NCBI RefSeq assembly: GCF_945956965.1
Contig: NZ_CAMFJS010000019.1
Location: 1 to 64,000, forward strand
DNA from: an uncultured Roseateles sp.
Lineage (GTDB): Bacteria > Pseudomonadota > Gammaproteobacteria > Burkholderiales > Burkholderiaceae_C
Length of the DNA stretch: 64,000 nt
Reading direction: 5' to 3'
Part shown: positions 35,311 to 45,679 of the stretch, in pieces
Position numbering within the stretch: the first letter of the stretch is position 1
Layout of the letters: each line of letters starts with the position of its first letter
The notes under the pieces: model-generated
What the model was told of the DNA's origin: nothing
What the model saw: only the letters and a program-made list of their open reading frames with translations
The model's database searches: none
Translations under genes and position numbers: made by a program

Positions 35311-35449
35311 AACGCATTTGTGGCGACCCGTGCGTGGCTAAGTAGCCATTGAGTTGCCAAGAGATTTGACGGCCAGTTGGCCGATAGACAACAGTTTTTA
35401 GTCCGATGCCAGTCAAGATCGGCGAAATTTTCGAGAGTAAGAGGGTGAG

Positions 35450-37792
35450 ATGAGCTTCCTGGACAAGATCAAAAAGCTGGGCAAGAACGAATCCGACCAG
35501 GCGGCCGCTGGGGCCGCTGATGTGGCGGGTATGGCGGGCTCAAGCGCCTTGGCCACCGCCCAGGGCGCTTCGGCTCGCCTGGGTCTGGACGGCGACGCTG
35601 ATCGCCAAGGCGCGGATACCGCGGCCTCTGCGCCCATCTCATCGATCATTTCCGAGGCCACGCCCACCGAGTTCAGCAGCGCTGAGTTCCCGGCCACGAC
35701 CAATTTCTCCAGCACCACGACGGCCGCCATGGAGCAAGCCGACGGCGCGCTCGCAGGCAAGGCCGCCAGCGGCCGCAAGCAAGCCCTGTTCACCGCGATG
35801 GTGGCGGTTGGCTTGCTGGGTACGGCGGCCACGGTGGGTCTGACCATTTTGCAAAGCTCGCGCAGCGCCGCACAGGTGCGCGCCACCGGCCAGGCTTTGA
35901 TGCAGTCGCAGCGTATGGCCAAGTCGGTCACTTCCGCCTTGGTGGGTAAGCCTGAGGCCTTTGTTGAATTGCGTGAGAGCGTGGGCAGCATGGCCAGTGT
36001 GGTGAAAGATCTGCGCTCGGGCGATGGCAGCTTGGCTGCCGCGCCGGCCAGCGTGACTGCCAGCCTGGACGCCATCTTGCCGCTGGTGCAACGTGCCGAA
36101 CAAAGCGGCCAGATGGTGCAGTCGCAGGAGAAGGCGCTGATTGAAGTGGGCCAAGCCCTGCGCCAAATCAATAAGCAAAGCGGTGACCTGCTGGAAAGCG
36201 CGGAAACCGTGGCGGCAGACGCTTTGCAGCAAGGTGCTTCGACGGCCGAAATCGCCGCCGCCGGTCAGTTGGTGATGTTGACCCAGCGCATCGGCAAGAG
36301 TGCCAATGAATTCCAGACGCAAGAAGGCGTGAGCCCGGAAGCGGTGTTCTTGCTGGGCAAGGACTTGAACTCCTTCAAGCTGATCACCGAAGCGCTGATC
36401 AATGGCAACCCCGAGCTGCACCTCAACAGCGTCAAAGATGCGGCGCTGAAAGCCCGTCTGGTGACCTTGCTGAAGCAGTACGAGCTGACGCGTAGCCAAG
36501 CCCAGGTGATTCTGAGCAGCTTGCAGGGCCTGGTGGCTGCGCGTGAAGCGCAGACCAGCATCCTGGCCGACGCCGAGCCGCTGCGCAAAGGTCTGGAACA
36601 AGTGGCGCAGGAGCTGGAATCGGCCGGTGGCGCCAATCTGGCCCTGATCGTTTTGATGGTGACCGCCTTGGCGGCGCTGGTGGTGGGTGCCTTGGGCTTT
36701 CTGCGCCTGTATGTGGCCGGCCAGACTCAACGTGCCGCCATGGCCGAGTCGCAAAAGCAAGAAGCTGAAACGCAAGAGCGTGAAGCCAAGCGCGTCAATG
36801 ACGCCAACCAGGCCGCGATTTTGCGTTTGATGAACGAGTTGCAGACGGTGGCTGAGGGTGACTTGACCCAACAAGCGACGGTGACGGAAGACATCACCGG
36901 CGCCATCGCCGACTCGGTGAACTACACGGTGGAAGAGCTGCGCAATCTGGTGAGTCAGGTGCAGGCCACGGCCGCCCGGGTGACCGACACCACCGGCCAA
37001 GTTGACCAAACTTCTACCGACCTGCTGGCCGCTTCGAAAGAGCAGCTGCATGAGATCCGCTCCACCGGTGAAGCGGTGCTGCAGATGGCCGGCCGAATCA
37101 ACGAGGTGTCCACCCAAGCGCAGGCCACTGCCACGGTGGCGCGCCAGTCGCGTGAAGCCGCTGAGTCGGGTCTGCAGGCGATGCAGAACAATATCAGCGG
37201 TATGAATTCCATCCGCGACCACATTCAGGAAACCTCCAAGCGCATCAAGCGTCTGGGTGAGTCCTCGCAGGAAATTGGTGAGATCACCGAGCTGATTTCT
37301 GACATTACCGAACAGACCAACGTGCTGGCGCTAAATGCGGCCATCCAGGCCGCCTCGGCCGGTGAAGCTGGCCGCGGCTTCTCGGTGGTGGCGGAAGAAG
37401 TGCAACGCCTGGCGGAACGCTCGGGCGACGCGACTCGCCGAATCGCCGCCCTGGTCAAGACCATTCAGACCGACACGCATGACGCCGTGGCCGCTATGGA
37501 ACGTTCCACACTGGGCGTGGTGCAAGGTACGCGTTTGTCTGATGCGGCCGGTAAAGCGCTGGAAGAGATCGATGCGGTGTCGCGTCGTCTGGACGGCCTG
37601 ATCGCCGAGATTTCGACCCAAGCTTTGCGCGAAGCCGCTTCCGCCAACGAGGTGGCCGAGAACATTCAGCACATTTTTGCGGTTACCGAGCAGACCAGTG
37701 AGGGCACACGTTCCACCGCCCTGATGGTGCATGAGTTGTCGCGTTCCGCCGAAGCCTTGAAGGCCTCGGTCGCCCGATTCAAGGTTGCCTGA
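35450..37792 (+). CDS. pilJ: Type IV pilus methyl-accepting chemoreceptor PilJ
   Basis: A 780-residue transducer. After an unusually long cytoplasmic N-terminus (about 110 residues, Ala/Ser/Thr-rich) comes TM1 (residues about 112-132), a periplasmic PilJ-type four-helix region ([20 protein letters not shown]), TM2 (about 395-418), a HAMP-like stretch with [19 protein letters not shown], and the signalling tip [20 protein letters not shown] near residue 620, which contacts CheW and CheA. PilJ senses pilus retraction, so surface contact is the likely input. GAGGGTGAG precedes the ATG. The pilL gene starts 14 bases downstream. Confidence 0.92.
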   Translation: MSFLDKIKKLGKNESDQAAAGAADVAGMAGSSALATAQGASARLGLDGDADRQGADTAASAPISSIISEATPTEFSSAEFPATTNFSSTTTAAMEQADGALAGKAASGRKQALFTAMVAVGLLGTAATVGLTILQSSRSAAQVRATGQALMQSQRMAKSVTSALVGKPEAFVELRESVGSMASVVKDLRSGDGSLAAAPASVTASLDAILPLVQRAEQSGQMVQSQEKALIEVGQALRQINKQSGDLLESAETVAADALQQGASTAEIAAAGQLVMLTQRIGKSANEFQTQEGVSPEAVFLLGKDLNSFKLITEALINGNPELHLNSVKDAALKARLVTLLKQYELTRSQAQVILSSLQGLVAAREAQTSILADAEPLRKGLEQVAQELESAGGANLALIVLMVTALAALVVGALGFLRLYVAGQTQRAAMAESQKQEAETQEREAKRVNDANQAAILRLMNELQTVAEGDLTQQATVTEDITGAIADSVNYTVEELRNLVSQVQATAARVTDTTGQVDQTSTDLLAASKEQLHEIRSTGEAVLQMAGRINEVSTQAQATATVARQSREAAESGLQAMQNNISGMNSIRDHIQETSKRIKRLGESSQEIGEITELISDITEQTNVLALNAAIQAASAGEAGRGFSVVAEEVQRLAERSGDATRRIAALVKTIQTDTHDAVAAMERSTLGVVQGTRLSDAAGKALEEIDAVSRRLDGLIAEISTQALREAASANEVAENIQHIFAVTEQTSEGTRSTALMVHELSRSAEALKASVARFKVA

Positions 37793-37806
37793 GGCAAGGG
37801 GCTAGG

Positions 37807-40800
37807 ATGGATCTCATGTCCAATACGAGCCAGTCCCGGCCCCAGCCGGAGCCGCGCGATATGCGGGACGCGCAGGATTCCGAATTTCCTGCCGACCTGA
37901 GTCCGCTGGCCTGGGTGCAGGAGGAACTGCGCCGCTCGCTGGAGTCGGTGCATAAATCCCTGCGCCGCCTCTTGCGCGATGGCGATGCGCGCATGACGGG
38001 CTACGCCACCCTGGGTGCTGACAGCCAGCCTGTCCCCTCGCTGCAAGCCGCTGCGGCCCAGTTGCACCAAGTCGCGGGTGTGCTGGACTTGGTCGGCCTG
38101 CCGGCCGGCGGCATCGTCTTGCGTGCCGCCGAACAAGCGGTAGCCGAGTTGGCGCAACATCCCGCCAATGTTGATCTGGCGCGGGTCGAAGTCATCGAGC
38201 GGGCCGATTTCGCGCTACTTTCGCTGGTGTCACGCATGCTGGCCGGTGGTGCGCCGGCCTCGGCGATCTCCAGTTTGAGCCTGTTCCCGAGCTATCGGGA
38301 CCTGCAAGCCTTGAATGGCGCAGAGCGTGTTCACCCGGCCGATTTGTGGCAGTTTGAATGGCAATGGCGCGAACTGGCGCTGGACGGCAAAGCCCCGACG
38401 CAAGCGCTGGACACGGTGCGTCCGGCCTTTGAATCGACCTTGCTCAAGCAGATGCGCGAGCCGCATGCTGTCGCCGCGCGCGCTTATGCCGCCAAGCTGA
38501 GCGATCTGTGCGCCGCCTTGGTGGGCGGCTTGCAGCATGCACCCAAGACCAAAACGCTGTGGCAACTGGCCGCGGCCATGTTCGAGGCGCAGTCACAAGG
38601 CTTGCTGCCACTGGACACCTTCGTCAAACGCCTGGGCTCGCGCTTGCTTTCGCAGCTGCGCGTGGTCGGTTTGGGCGATGCCGGTGATCTGGACGCCAAG
38701 CAACGCCTGGCCCATGACTTGCTGTTCTTCTGCGCCCAGAGCGGCACCCTGGCCAGCGCGGCCGACGCGCCGCGCCTGGCGGCGGTGCGTGCCGGCTATG
38801 GCCTGGCCAATCAGCCCTTGGGCGACTATGAAGACGAAAGCCTGGGTCGCATCGACCCGGCCTGGGTGAGCCAGGCCAAGCGCCGCGTCAGTGCCGCCAA
38901 GGAATCCTGGGGCACGGTGGCCGAGGGCGAAACCCATCGCATGCCGGTGCTGGACGAGCAGTTCGCCAGCCTGGCCGAATCCCTGCAGCGCCTCTTCCCG
39001 AGCGGCGCGGTGCTGGGCGAAATGATGCAGCGTGCCGTGGTCAGCACGGTGCGTTCGGCCAAGGCGCCGCCGCCGGCCTTGGCGATGGAACTGGCCACCA
39101 GTTTGTTGTACGTCGAAGCGGCGCTGGACGAGGCCGCTTTTGACCAGCCCGAGCAGGCTGACCGCGTCAAACGTCTGGCTGCCCGCATTGCGGCAGTGGG
39201 TCGTGGCGAAGCGCCCGAGCCGCTCGAAGGCTGGATGGAAGATTTGTACCGCCGTGTCTCTGACCGTCAAACCCTGGGCAGCGTGGTGCATGAATTGCGC
39301 AGCAGCCTGGCCGAGGTGGAGCGCCAGGCGGATGAGTATTTCCGCGACCCGACACAGCGTGAACGCCTGATCCCGGTGCCGGGGCAGCTGTCCTCGATGC
39401 GCGGCGTTTTGACCGTGCTGGGCTTGGATCAAGCCGCTTTGGCCTGCGTGCGCATGCGCGACGAAGTGGATCGCCTGGCCAATACCGAGGTGGATGTCGA
39501 ACGCGCGGCGCCGCGTGAGTTGTTCGATCGCCTGGCCAATAATTTGGGCGCGCTCGGTTTCATGATCGACATGCTGGGCGTGCAGCCGGCCTTGGCCAAG
39601 CGCATGTTTGTGTTCGATGAAAGCACGGGCCGCCTGAGTTCGCTGATGGGCCGCAGTGGCGATGCGCATGCCGCGCCGCCAGCGCCCATCATGCCCAATC
39701 TGCCGCCCCTGCCACCTGCTTTGGTGGAGGCCGCGCAGCGCCCTGCGGAAGACACCCGTTTGCAGCCGGCCCACGACCCGGAAATGCGCGAGATCTTCCT
39801 GGAAGAAGCCGCCGAAGTGCTGGGCAATGCCCGGGAGGCCTTGGCGGGCTTGCGTGCGGATTCGGAAAGCACGCCGCAGCTGACGGTGATGCGCCGTGCC
39901 TTCCACACCCTCAAGGGCAGCTCGCGCATGGTCGGGCTGGAGCAATTCGGCGAAGGCGCCTGGAGTTGCGAGCAGTTGTTCAACGCCCGCTTGGCCGAGG
40001 CCACGCCCAAGGCGGATGCCGCCTTGCTGGACTTCAGCGAAGAGGCTTTGGATTACCTCGGCCGTTGGTGCGAACAAATTGCCGCCGGCCAGACGCCGAC
40101 CCTGACGCCCGAGCCGCTGCGCGAAAAGGCGGATGCCTTGCGCCTGCGCCCACCGGTGGTGAGTGCCCCGGCCCCTGTGCCAGCACCTGCCGTGGCCCCA
40201 GTGCCTGTACCGGAGCCTGAGCCAGAAGTTCATGCGATGGCGGCGCAAGAAGCCCCTGCCGCCGCAGAGCAAATCGCGTCGGCCGAGCTGGAGCAAGTGG
40301 CAGAGCAAGCCGCCGAGCCCACGACAGTGCTGGCGGATCAGCCTGAGCCCATGCCAGAGCTGAGCTTTGTCACCTTGCCAGAACTTGAAGCCCTGCCGGT
40401 GACTGGCTCGCAGGCGCCCGCAGCCGGTGCCTCGACAGAGCTCGCCACGCCTGAAATGGCCGGCTTCGAGCCCACCAGCTTCAGTGAATTCGCGCCCACC
40501 GAAGTGTCGGAGTTGTTGGACCTGCCTGCTCAGCCCGAGACGGTGGCGGAGCAAGCGCCCGCGGCGCCGTTCTTGCTCCCGGAAATCGAGACCATTGAGT
40601 CTCTGGATGCGGGCGATCTGCCCGAAGTTGAGGCGGCCAGAGAACCTGCACAGAGCCCCATCGAACTTGGCAGCCAGGAGTTTGGCGAGGCTTTGGGCGA
40701 GAGCGATTTGCCCGCGATCCCTGCGGATGTTGCCGCCGAGAGCGATGCGCAAACAGCAGCGCCGGAGCAGCCTTTTGTGCTGGAGTTCAACAGCTTGCGC

Positions 40801-43800
40801 GCTGATTTGCCAGCCGCCAGCAGCGAAGAATTTGAGCTGCCCGAGTTTGAGCTCAAGCTCGACCTGGGCGAGGAAGCGACCCTGCCGGTGGCAGAGGCCG
40901 GTGCATTGAACGACGATGAATTGATCGCCGCGCTGGCGCAGATTCACCGTGAGGCTGCGCCGGAATACACATCCTCGATGGCGGACACCGAGCTGGCTTT
41001 GCCGACCGAGTTTGCGGAAGTTGCGCCGGCCGAGCAGCCCTTGGAAGTGCCCGAGCCGCTTGGTGAGACGGTGGAGATCGTTGATGCCATCGCGGCCATT
41101 GAAGCCCTGGAAGCTGTCGAGCCCATCGAACAGATCGAGCAGATCGAGCCTCAGCCGCAGGCTCACGCGGCGCCGGTCTTGGAACTGGTGCGCAGCCCCG
41201 CGCCCGAAGTGCAGGCCGAAGACGCCGAGCATGCCCTGGCTGAACCTGCGGATGACGACAGCGTCAAGGTCATTGGCCCGATCCGGGTCAGCATCACGCT
41301 GTTCAACATCTTCCTCAATGAGGCCGATGAGTTGTCGCGCCGCCTGGGCACCAGCCTAGCCGAGTGGGCGCTGGAGCTGAATGGCCCGGTGCCTGCCAAT
41401 TGCGAACCCTTGGCACATGCCTTGGCCGGTAATGCGGCGGCGGTGCAGTTTGAAGACTTGTCGATTCTGGCCCGCGCGCTGGAGCATGCCCTGGGCCGCG
41501 CTCAGCGCACGCGCCGTTACAGCGAAGCCGAAGCGCAGATGTTTGTGCAGGCGGCCGACGAGATCCGCCATCTGCTGCATCAGTTCGCCGCAGGTTTCCT
41601 CAAGGCGCTGGATCCCGCCACCTTGGCGGCTTTGCAGGCCTATCAGCCGGAGCATGATGCGGACTTCGAGTCAGAGCTGGACTCGCTGTCCATGGGCTTG
41701 GATGCCTTGATCAAGGAGAAGGGCGATCAGGCGGCTGAGCCGGAGGTGGCCGCTGCTGCTCCTGATGATGCGGCCATTGAGGCTGCTGAGGTCGAGGAAC
41801 AAGTTTCGCCTTCGCTGGCAAATGCTGCAGCAGCCATCGATCCGCTGCTGCTGACGCCTGCCGCGCATGAGGACGAAGTCGAGCCCGGCTTGCCTGATGC
41901 CATCGAGCCCGAGCTGTTCGACATCTTCGACGAAGAAGCGCAGGAATTACTGGGCCAGTTGCACGGCGCTTTGCGCGCCTGGCTGCAAGCGCCGCAAGAC
42001 CGCAGCCAAGGGGCGGCTTGCATGCGCGCCCTGCACACCTTCAAGGGCGGTGCCCGCCTGAGTGGCGCCATGCGCCTGGGTGAGCAAGCCCACCGCTTGG
42101 AAACCGAGGTCGAGCGTGTGCTGCATCAGCATGCAGACGGCGGCGCACCCAGCCAGGCCGAGTTGCTGAACTTGCAAGCCGGCGGCGATGCCCTGGCCGC
42201 CAGCATGGATGCCTTGCGTGCCGGCCATATGGCGGCGCCAGCGGAAGCTGCGCCCACGACTTTTGCATCCACCACGGTGCAAGCGCTGGCGCCTGAGCAG
42301 CTGGCTGCTGTTCCAGAGACGGTTGAGCCGCAGGCAGTGGCTGAGCCCGAATCGCTTGAGCCGACCGCCCTGCCTGCCGAGGCCGCCGCGCCGCTTGAAC
42401 GCATCGACTGGTCGCGCTTTGTCGAGAACCCATTGGACGAGAACGCCGGCGAGTTGGGCCCCATCGGCCCGCAAGCCATGGTGCGTGTGCGCGGCAGCTT
42501 GCTGGAACGCATGGCGGCCCAGGCCGGTGAGGTGAGTATTCGCCGCACCCGCTTGGAGTCCGAGCTGGCGCAGATGAAGTCGGCCCTGCTGGATCTGGAC
42601 GACAACTTGGAGCGCTTGCGCGCCCAAATGCGCGAACTGGAATTGCAGGCCGAAGCCCAGATGGGTTCGCAGCAAGATCAGCTCAGCCGCGCTTCCGAGC
42701 ATTTCGACCCGCTGGAATTCGACCGCTACACCCGCTTCCAGGAACTGACCAAGATGCTCACCGAATCGGTGGGTGACGTGGCCACGGTGCAGCGCTCTTT
42801 GCAGCGCAATGTGCAGCTGGGTGAAGACGAGTTGGCGGCGCAGTCGCGTTTGACGCGTGAGTTGCAAGACGATTTGCTGCGCACCCGCATGGTGGAGTTC
42901 GACAGCTTGTCCGAGCGTATGCACCGGGTGGTGCGCCAAGCGGCGCGCGACACCGGCAAGCAAGCGCAGCTGCAGATCATCGGCGGCCAGACCGAGTTGG
43001 ACCGCAGCGTGCTGGAGCGCATGGCCGGTGCTTTCGAGCATTTGCTGCGCAATAGCGTGGGCCACGGCATTGAAGCCAGCGACGCCCGTGTGGCCGCAGG
43101 CAAGGATGCCACCGGCCAGCTGACCCTGACGCTGCAACAAGAAGGCAATGAAGTCCTGCTGAGCTTCAGCGACGATGGCGCCGGCCTGGATCTGCCCCGC
43201 ATCCGCCAGCGTGGCGAGCAACTGGGCCTGATCAAGCCTGACGCGCCAGAGCTGAGCGACGCTGAGCTGATGCAGCTGATCTTCACGCCGGGCTTCTCCA
43301 CCGCCAGCCAAATCACCGAGACCTCGGGTCGCGGTGTGGGCATGGACGTGGTGCGTGCCGAAGTGGCCACCTTGGGCGGCAGCATCGACACTGAAACCGA
43401 GCCCGGCAAGGGCAGCCGTTTCACGCTGCGCCTGCCGCTGACCACGGCCTTGACCCAGGTGGTCTTGCTGCGCTGTGGTGATCAAACGGTGGCAGTGCCG
43501 GCGGCCCTGATGGATTCGGTGCAGCGCCTGCCGCTGGATCAGCTGGAAGGCGCTTACGCGAGTGGCAAGCTGAACTTGGCGGGTCACACGCAGCCCTTCT
43601 TCTGGCTGGGCAGCTTGCTTGGCCAGGCAGGGCATGGCCAGGCTCACGGCAAGACGGCTGCTATCGTGCTGCTGCGCAATTCCCAGCAGCGCCTGGCCCT
43701 GCATGTGGACGAGGTGATGGGCAACCAGGAAGTGGTGGTCAAGAACCTCGGCCCGCAACTCAACCGCGTGCCTGGCTTGGCGGGCATCAGCTTGCTGGCC

Positions 43801-44346
43801 TCGGGTGATGTGGCGCTGATCTACAACCCGCATGCCCTGGCCACTTGCTATGGTGAGCAGGCGCAGCAGCGCTTGCGCGAACAGCAGGCGCAATTGGCCA
43901 GCGGCGCGCCGGTGGAGTTGGTCGAGGAGCCGCAAGAAGCGCTGGCGCCGCTGGTGCTGGTGGTGGACGACTCGCTGACCGTGCGTCGGGTCACCCAACG
44001 TTTGTTGGAGCGCGAGGGCTACCGTGTGCAACTGGCTAAGGACGGTCTGGATGCGATGGAGTGCCTGGCCGCCGAGGAATTGCCAGCCTTGGTGCTCAGC
44101 GACATCGAGATGCCGCGCATGGACGGTTTCGACTTGGTGCGCAATATGCGTGCCGATAGCCGCCTGAGCAGCCTGCCGGTGATCATGATCACTTCCCGTA
44201 TCGCGCAGAAGCACAAGGACTACGCAGCAGAGTTGGGTGTTAGCCACTACCTCGGCAAACCCTATGACGAAGAACTTTTGTTACAACTGATCGCTGGTTA
44301 CACTTCCGCTTCTGCGCTAGGAGAGCCGGCGCCGCTGCAGCACTGA
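37807..44346 (+). CDS. pilL: Hybrid chemosensory histidine kinase PilL/ChpA
   Basis: A 2179-residue CheA-type hybrid kinase. Histidine phosphotransfer sites are seen at His700 (AFHTLKGSSRMVG), His1204 (AHALAGNAAAVQF) and His1410 (ALHTFKGGARLSG). A long Glu/Ala/Pro-rich low-complexity linker spans about 785-1150. The CheA core follows: a coiled dimerisation region (about 1560-1690), an ATPase with N-box HLLRNSVGHGIE (Asn1749) and GRGVGMDVVRAEV, a CheW-like domain (about 1870-2030) and a C-terminal receiver with Asp2099 (VLSDIEMPRMDGF). It should phosphorylate PilG and PilH. Length varies widely in this family. An in-frame ATG at 37816 is an alternative start. Confidence 0.93.
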   Translation: MDLMSNTSQSRPQPEPRDMRDAQDSEFPADLSPLAWVQEELRRSLESVHKSLRRLLRDGDARMTGYATLGADSQPVPSLQAAAAQLHQVAGVLDLVGLPAGGIVLRAAEQAVAELAQHPANVDLARVEVIERADFALLSLVSRMLAGGAPASAISSLSLFPSYRDLQALNGAERVHPADLWQFEWQWRELALDGKAPTQALDTVRPAFESTLLKQMREPHAVAARAYAAKLSDLCAALVGGLQHAPKTKTLWQLAAAMFEAQSQGLLPLDTFVKRLGSRLLSQLRVVGLGDAGDLDAKQRLAHDLLFFCAQSGTLASAADAPRLAAVRAGYGLANQPLGDYEDESLGRIDPAWVSQAKRRVSAAKESWGTVAEGETHRMPVLDEQFASLAESLQRLFPSGAVLGEMMQRAVVSTVRSAKAPPPALAMELATSLLYVEAALDEAAFDQPEQADRVKRLAARIAAVGRGEAPEPLEGWMEDLYRRVSDRQTLGSVVHELRSSLAEVERQADEYFRDPTQRERLIPVPGQLSSMRGVLTVLGLDQAALACVRMRDEVDRLANTEVDVERAAPRELFDRLANNLGALGFMIDMLGVQPALAKRMFVFDESTGRLSSLMGRSGDAHAAPPAPIMPNLPPLPPALVEAAQRPAEDTRLQPAHDPEMREIFLEEAAEVLGNAREALAGLRADSESTPQLTVMRRAFHTLKGSSRMVGLEQFGEGAWSCEQLFNARLAEATPKADAALLDFSEEALDYLGRWCEQIAAGQTPTLTPEPLREKADALRLRPPVVSAPAPVPAPAVAPVPVPEPEPEVHAMAAQEAPAAAEQIASAELEQVAEQAAEPTTVLADQPEPMPELSFVTLPELEALPVTGSQAPAAGASTELATPEMAGFEPTSFSEFAPTEVSELLDLPAQPETVAEQAPAAPFLLPEIETIESLDAGDLPEVEAAREPAQSPIELGSQEFGEALGESDLPAIPADVAAESDAQTAAPEQPFVLEFNSLRADLPAASSEEFELPEFELKLDLGEEATLPVAEAGALNDDELIAALAQIHREAAPEYTSSMADTELALPTEFAEVAPAEQPLEVPEPLGETVEIVDAIAAIEALEAVEPIEQIEQIEPQPQAHAAPVLELVRSPAPEVQAEDAEHALAEPADDDSVKVIGPIRVSITLFNIFLNEADELSRRLGTSLAEWALELNGPVPANCEPLAHALAGNAAAVQFEDLSILARALEHALGRAQRTRRYSEAEAQMFVQAADEIRHLLHQFAAGFLKALDPATLAALQAYQPEHDADFESELDSLSMGLDALIKEKGDQAAEPEVAAAAPDDAAIEAAEVEEQVSPSLANAAAAIDPLLLTPAAHEDEVEPGLPDAIEPELFDIFDEEAQELLGQLHGALRAWLQAPQDRSQGAACMRALHTFKGGARLSGAMRLGEQAHRLETEVERVLHQHADGGAPSQAELLNLQAGGDALAASMDALRAGHMAAPAEAAPTTFASTTVQALAPEQLAAVPETVEPQAVAEPESLEPTALPAEAAAPLERIDWSRFVENPLDENAGELGPIGPQAMVRVRGSLLERMAAQAGEVSIRRTRLESELAQMKSALLDLDDNLERLRAQMRELELQAEAQMGSQQDQLSRASEHFDPLEFDRYTRFQELTKMLTESVGDVATVQRSLQRNVQLGEDELAAQSRLTRELQDDLLRTRMVEFDSLSERMHRVVRQAARDTGKQAQLQIIGGQTELDRSVLERMAGAFEHLLRNSVGHGIEASDARVAAGKDATGQLTLTLQQEGNEVLLSFSDDGAGLDLPRIRQRGEQLGLIKPDAPELSDAELMQLIFTPGFSTASQITETSGRGVGMDVVRAEVATLGGSIDTETEPGKGSRFTLRLPLTTALTQVVLLRCGDQTVAVPAALMDSVQRLPLDQLEGAYASGKLNLAGHTQPFFWLGSLLGQAGHGQAHGKTAAIVLLRNSQQRLALHVDEVMGNQEVVVKNLGPQLNRVPGLAGISLLASGDVALIYNPHALATCYGEQAQQRLREQQAQLASGAPVELVEEPQEALAPLVLVVDDSLTVRRVTQRLLEREGYRVQLAKDGLDAMECLAAEELPALVLSDIEMPRMDGFDLVRNMRADSRLSSLPVIMITSRIAQKHKDYAAELGVSHYLGKPYDEELLLQLIAGYTSASALGEPAPLQH

Positions 44347-44484
44347 GATCGTGCTGGCCGGCGGCCCGCACCGGCCAGCACCGTTTGCCCTCGGGCAGTC
44401 GGCTTGGGGGTGCCAGGGGTCTAAAGAACACCGACGCACAGAGGGAAACGCTGCTGAAGCCTCGACCACGAGGCAGGGAACACC

Positions 44485-45522
44485 ATGTCCGAAGTCGTAG
44501 ATCATCTGGCGGAAATGACGGGGTTTCGCGATCGCGATGTGATGGACGTCACCTTGGTCACGGCGCTGCGCGAGCTGTTGGAGCCGCTGTCGGTTGCCAT
44601 CTACCGCTGCGTGGGCGAGCCCGGTGAAGAGCGTTGGCTGACTCGAGCCCGTTTGGCGCAAGGTGACGCGGTGCCCACGGCGGATCCGCTGTGGTCCGAT
44701 AGCGCCGTTCTGCCCTTGGCGACCGACTTCCCCGCCCGGCTGGAATGCCTGCACAACCGCAAGATGTTGCAGCTGCCTGCGGGCCCGCATTGGGTGGCGC
44801 TGTTCCCCATTGCCACTGACCGCGAAGTGGTGGGCGTGGTGGAAATTGAGACCAGCGAGGCTTTGGCGCCGAATTTGCAGCGCATCGTCGGCGGTGTGCT
44901 GCGGATTTATCACAACTTCCAGGGCTTGCTGGACTACAGCGAGCGCGACACCTTGACCGGCTTGCTCAACCGCAAGACCTTCGAAGACAGCTTTCTCAAG
45001 GCCGTCAGCGAGGCGCCTTCGCTTAAGCACAGCATGCCGCCGGATGACGGGCGCCGCCAAGACGGGCCGCACCCCCAGCATTACCTGGGTGTGATCGACA
45101 TCGACCATTTCAAGCGCGTCAACGACAGCTTCGGCCACCTGATCGGCGATGAGGTCTTGCTGCTCTTGTCGCGCCTGATGCGCAGCAGCTTCCGCTTCCA
45201 TGACCTGCTCTACCGCTTTGGTGGCGAGGAGTTTGTGGCCTTGATGCGCTGCGATGATCCTCAAGATGCAGCCCAGGCCTTTGAGCGCCTGCGCCAGAAC
45301 ACCGAAAACTATGTCTTCCCGCAGGTCGGCCACATCACGGTCAGCGTGGGCTTCACCCTGGTCAAGCCTGGGGATTCGCCCAGTTCGGCCTTTGACCGCG
45401 CGGACAAAGCGGTTTACTTCTCCAAGCAGGCCGGACGGAACCAGGTCAACAGCCATGCCGACTTGGTGCGGGCCGGTCATTTGAAAGAAGAATCCCGGGC
45501 CAGTGCCGTGGAGCTGTTCTGA
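44485..45522 (+). CDS. Diguanylate cyclase (GAF-like sensor plus GGDEF)
   Basis: A 345-residue soluble protein: an N-terminal GAF-like region (about residues 15-150, with VALFPIATDREVVGVVEIE) and a C-terminal GGDEF domain with LTGLLNRKTFE, GVIDIDHFKRVNDSFGHLIG and the active-site RFGGEEF. The inhibitory I-site RxxD (RFHD) lies exactly five residues before GGEEF, so the enzyme is likely active and product-inhibited by c-di-GMP. It follows pilL in the same direction by about 138 bases. A link between pilus signalling and c-di-GMP is plausible from context only. Confidence 0.92.
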   Translation: MSEVVDHLAEMTGFRDRDVMDVTLVTALRELLEPLSVAIYRCVGEPGEERWLTRARLAQGDAVPTADPLWSDSAVLPLATDFPARLECLHNRKMLQLPAGPHWVALFPIATDREVVGVVEIETSEALAPNLQRIVGGVLRIYHNFQGLLDYSERDTLTGLLNRKTFEDSFLKAVSEAPSLKHSMPPDDGRRQDGPHPQHYLGVIDIDHFKRVNDSFGHLIGDEVLLLLSRLMRSSFRFHDLLYRFGGEEFVALMRCDDPQDAAQAFERLRQNTENYVFPQVGHITVSVGFTLVKPGDSPSSAFDRADKAVYFSKQAGRNQVNSHADLVRAGHLKEESRASAVELF

Positions 45523-45679
45523 GCGCCTGAGCTCGTCATTGTTCGTCATTCAGCCTGCCTTGCGGGCCACCGCTTTGTTGCGCCATGTTTCGCTGCCGCG
45601 TTTGGCGCTGTGCGCTCTTGAATATGGCTTAAGCTGACCCAAGCTGCATTTTTTCGAGCTTGCTGGGAAGGATCGGGAC

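Noticed and set aside
38593-44247. Long antisense open frames (879 and 766 codons) opposite pilL
   Set aside because: Same codon-bias artefact; composition is Arg/His/Gln-rich with no recognisable domain, whereas the sense frame holds phosphotransfer, kinase and receiver motifs.
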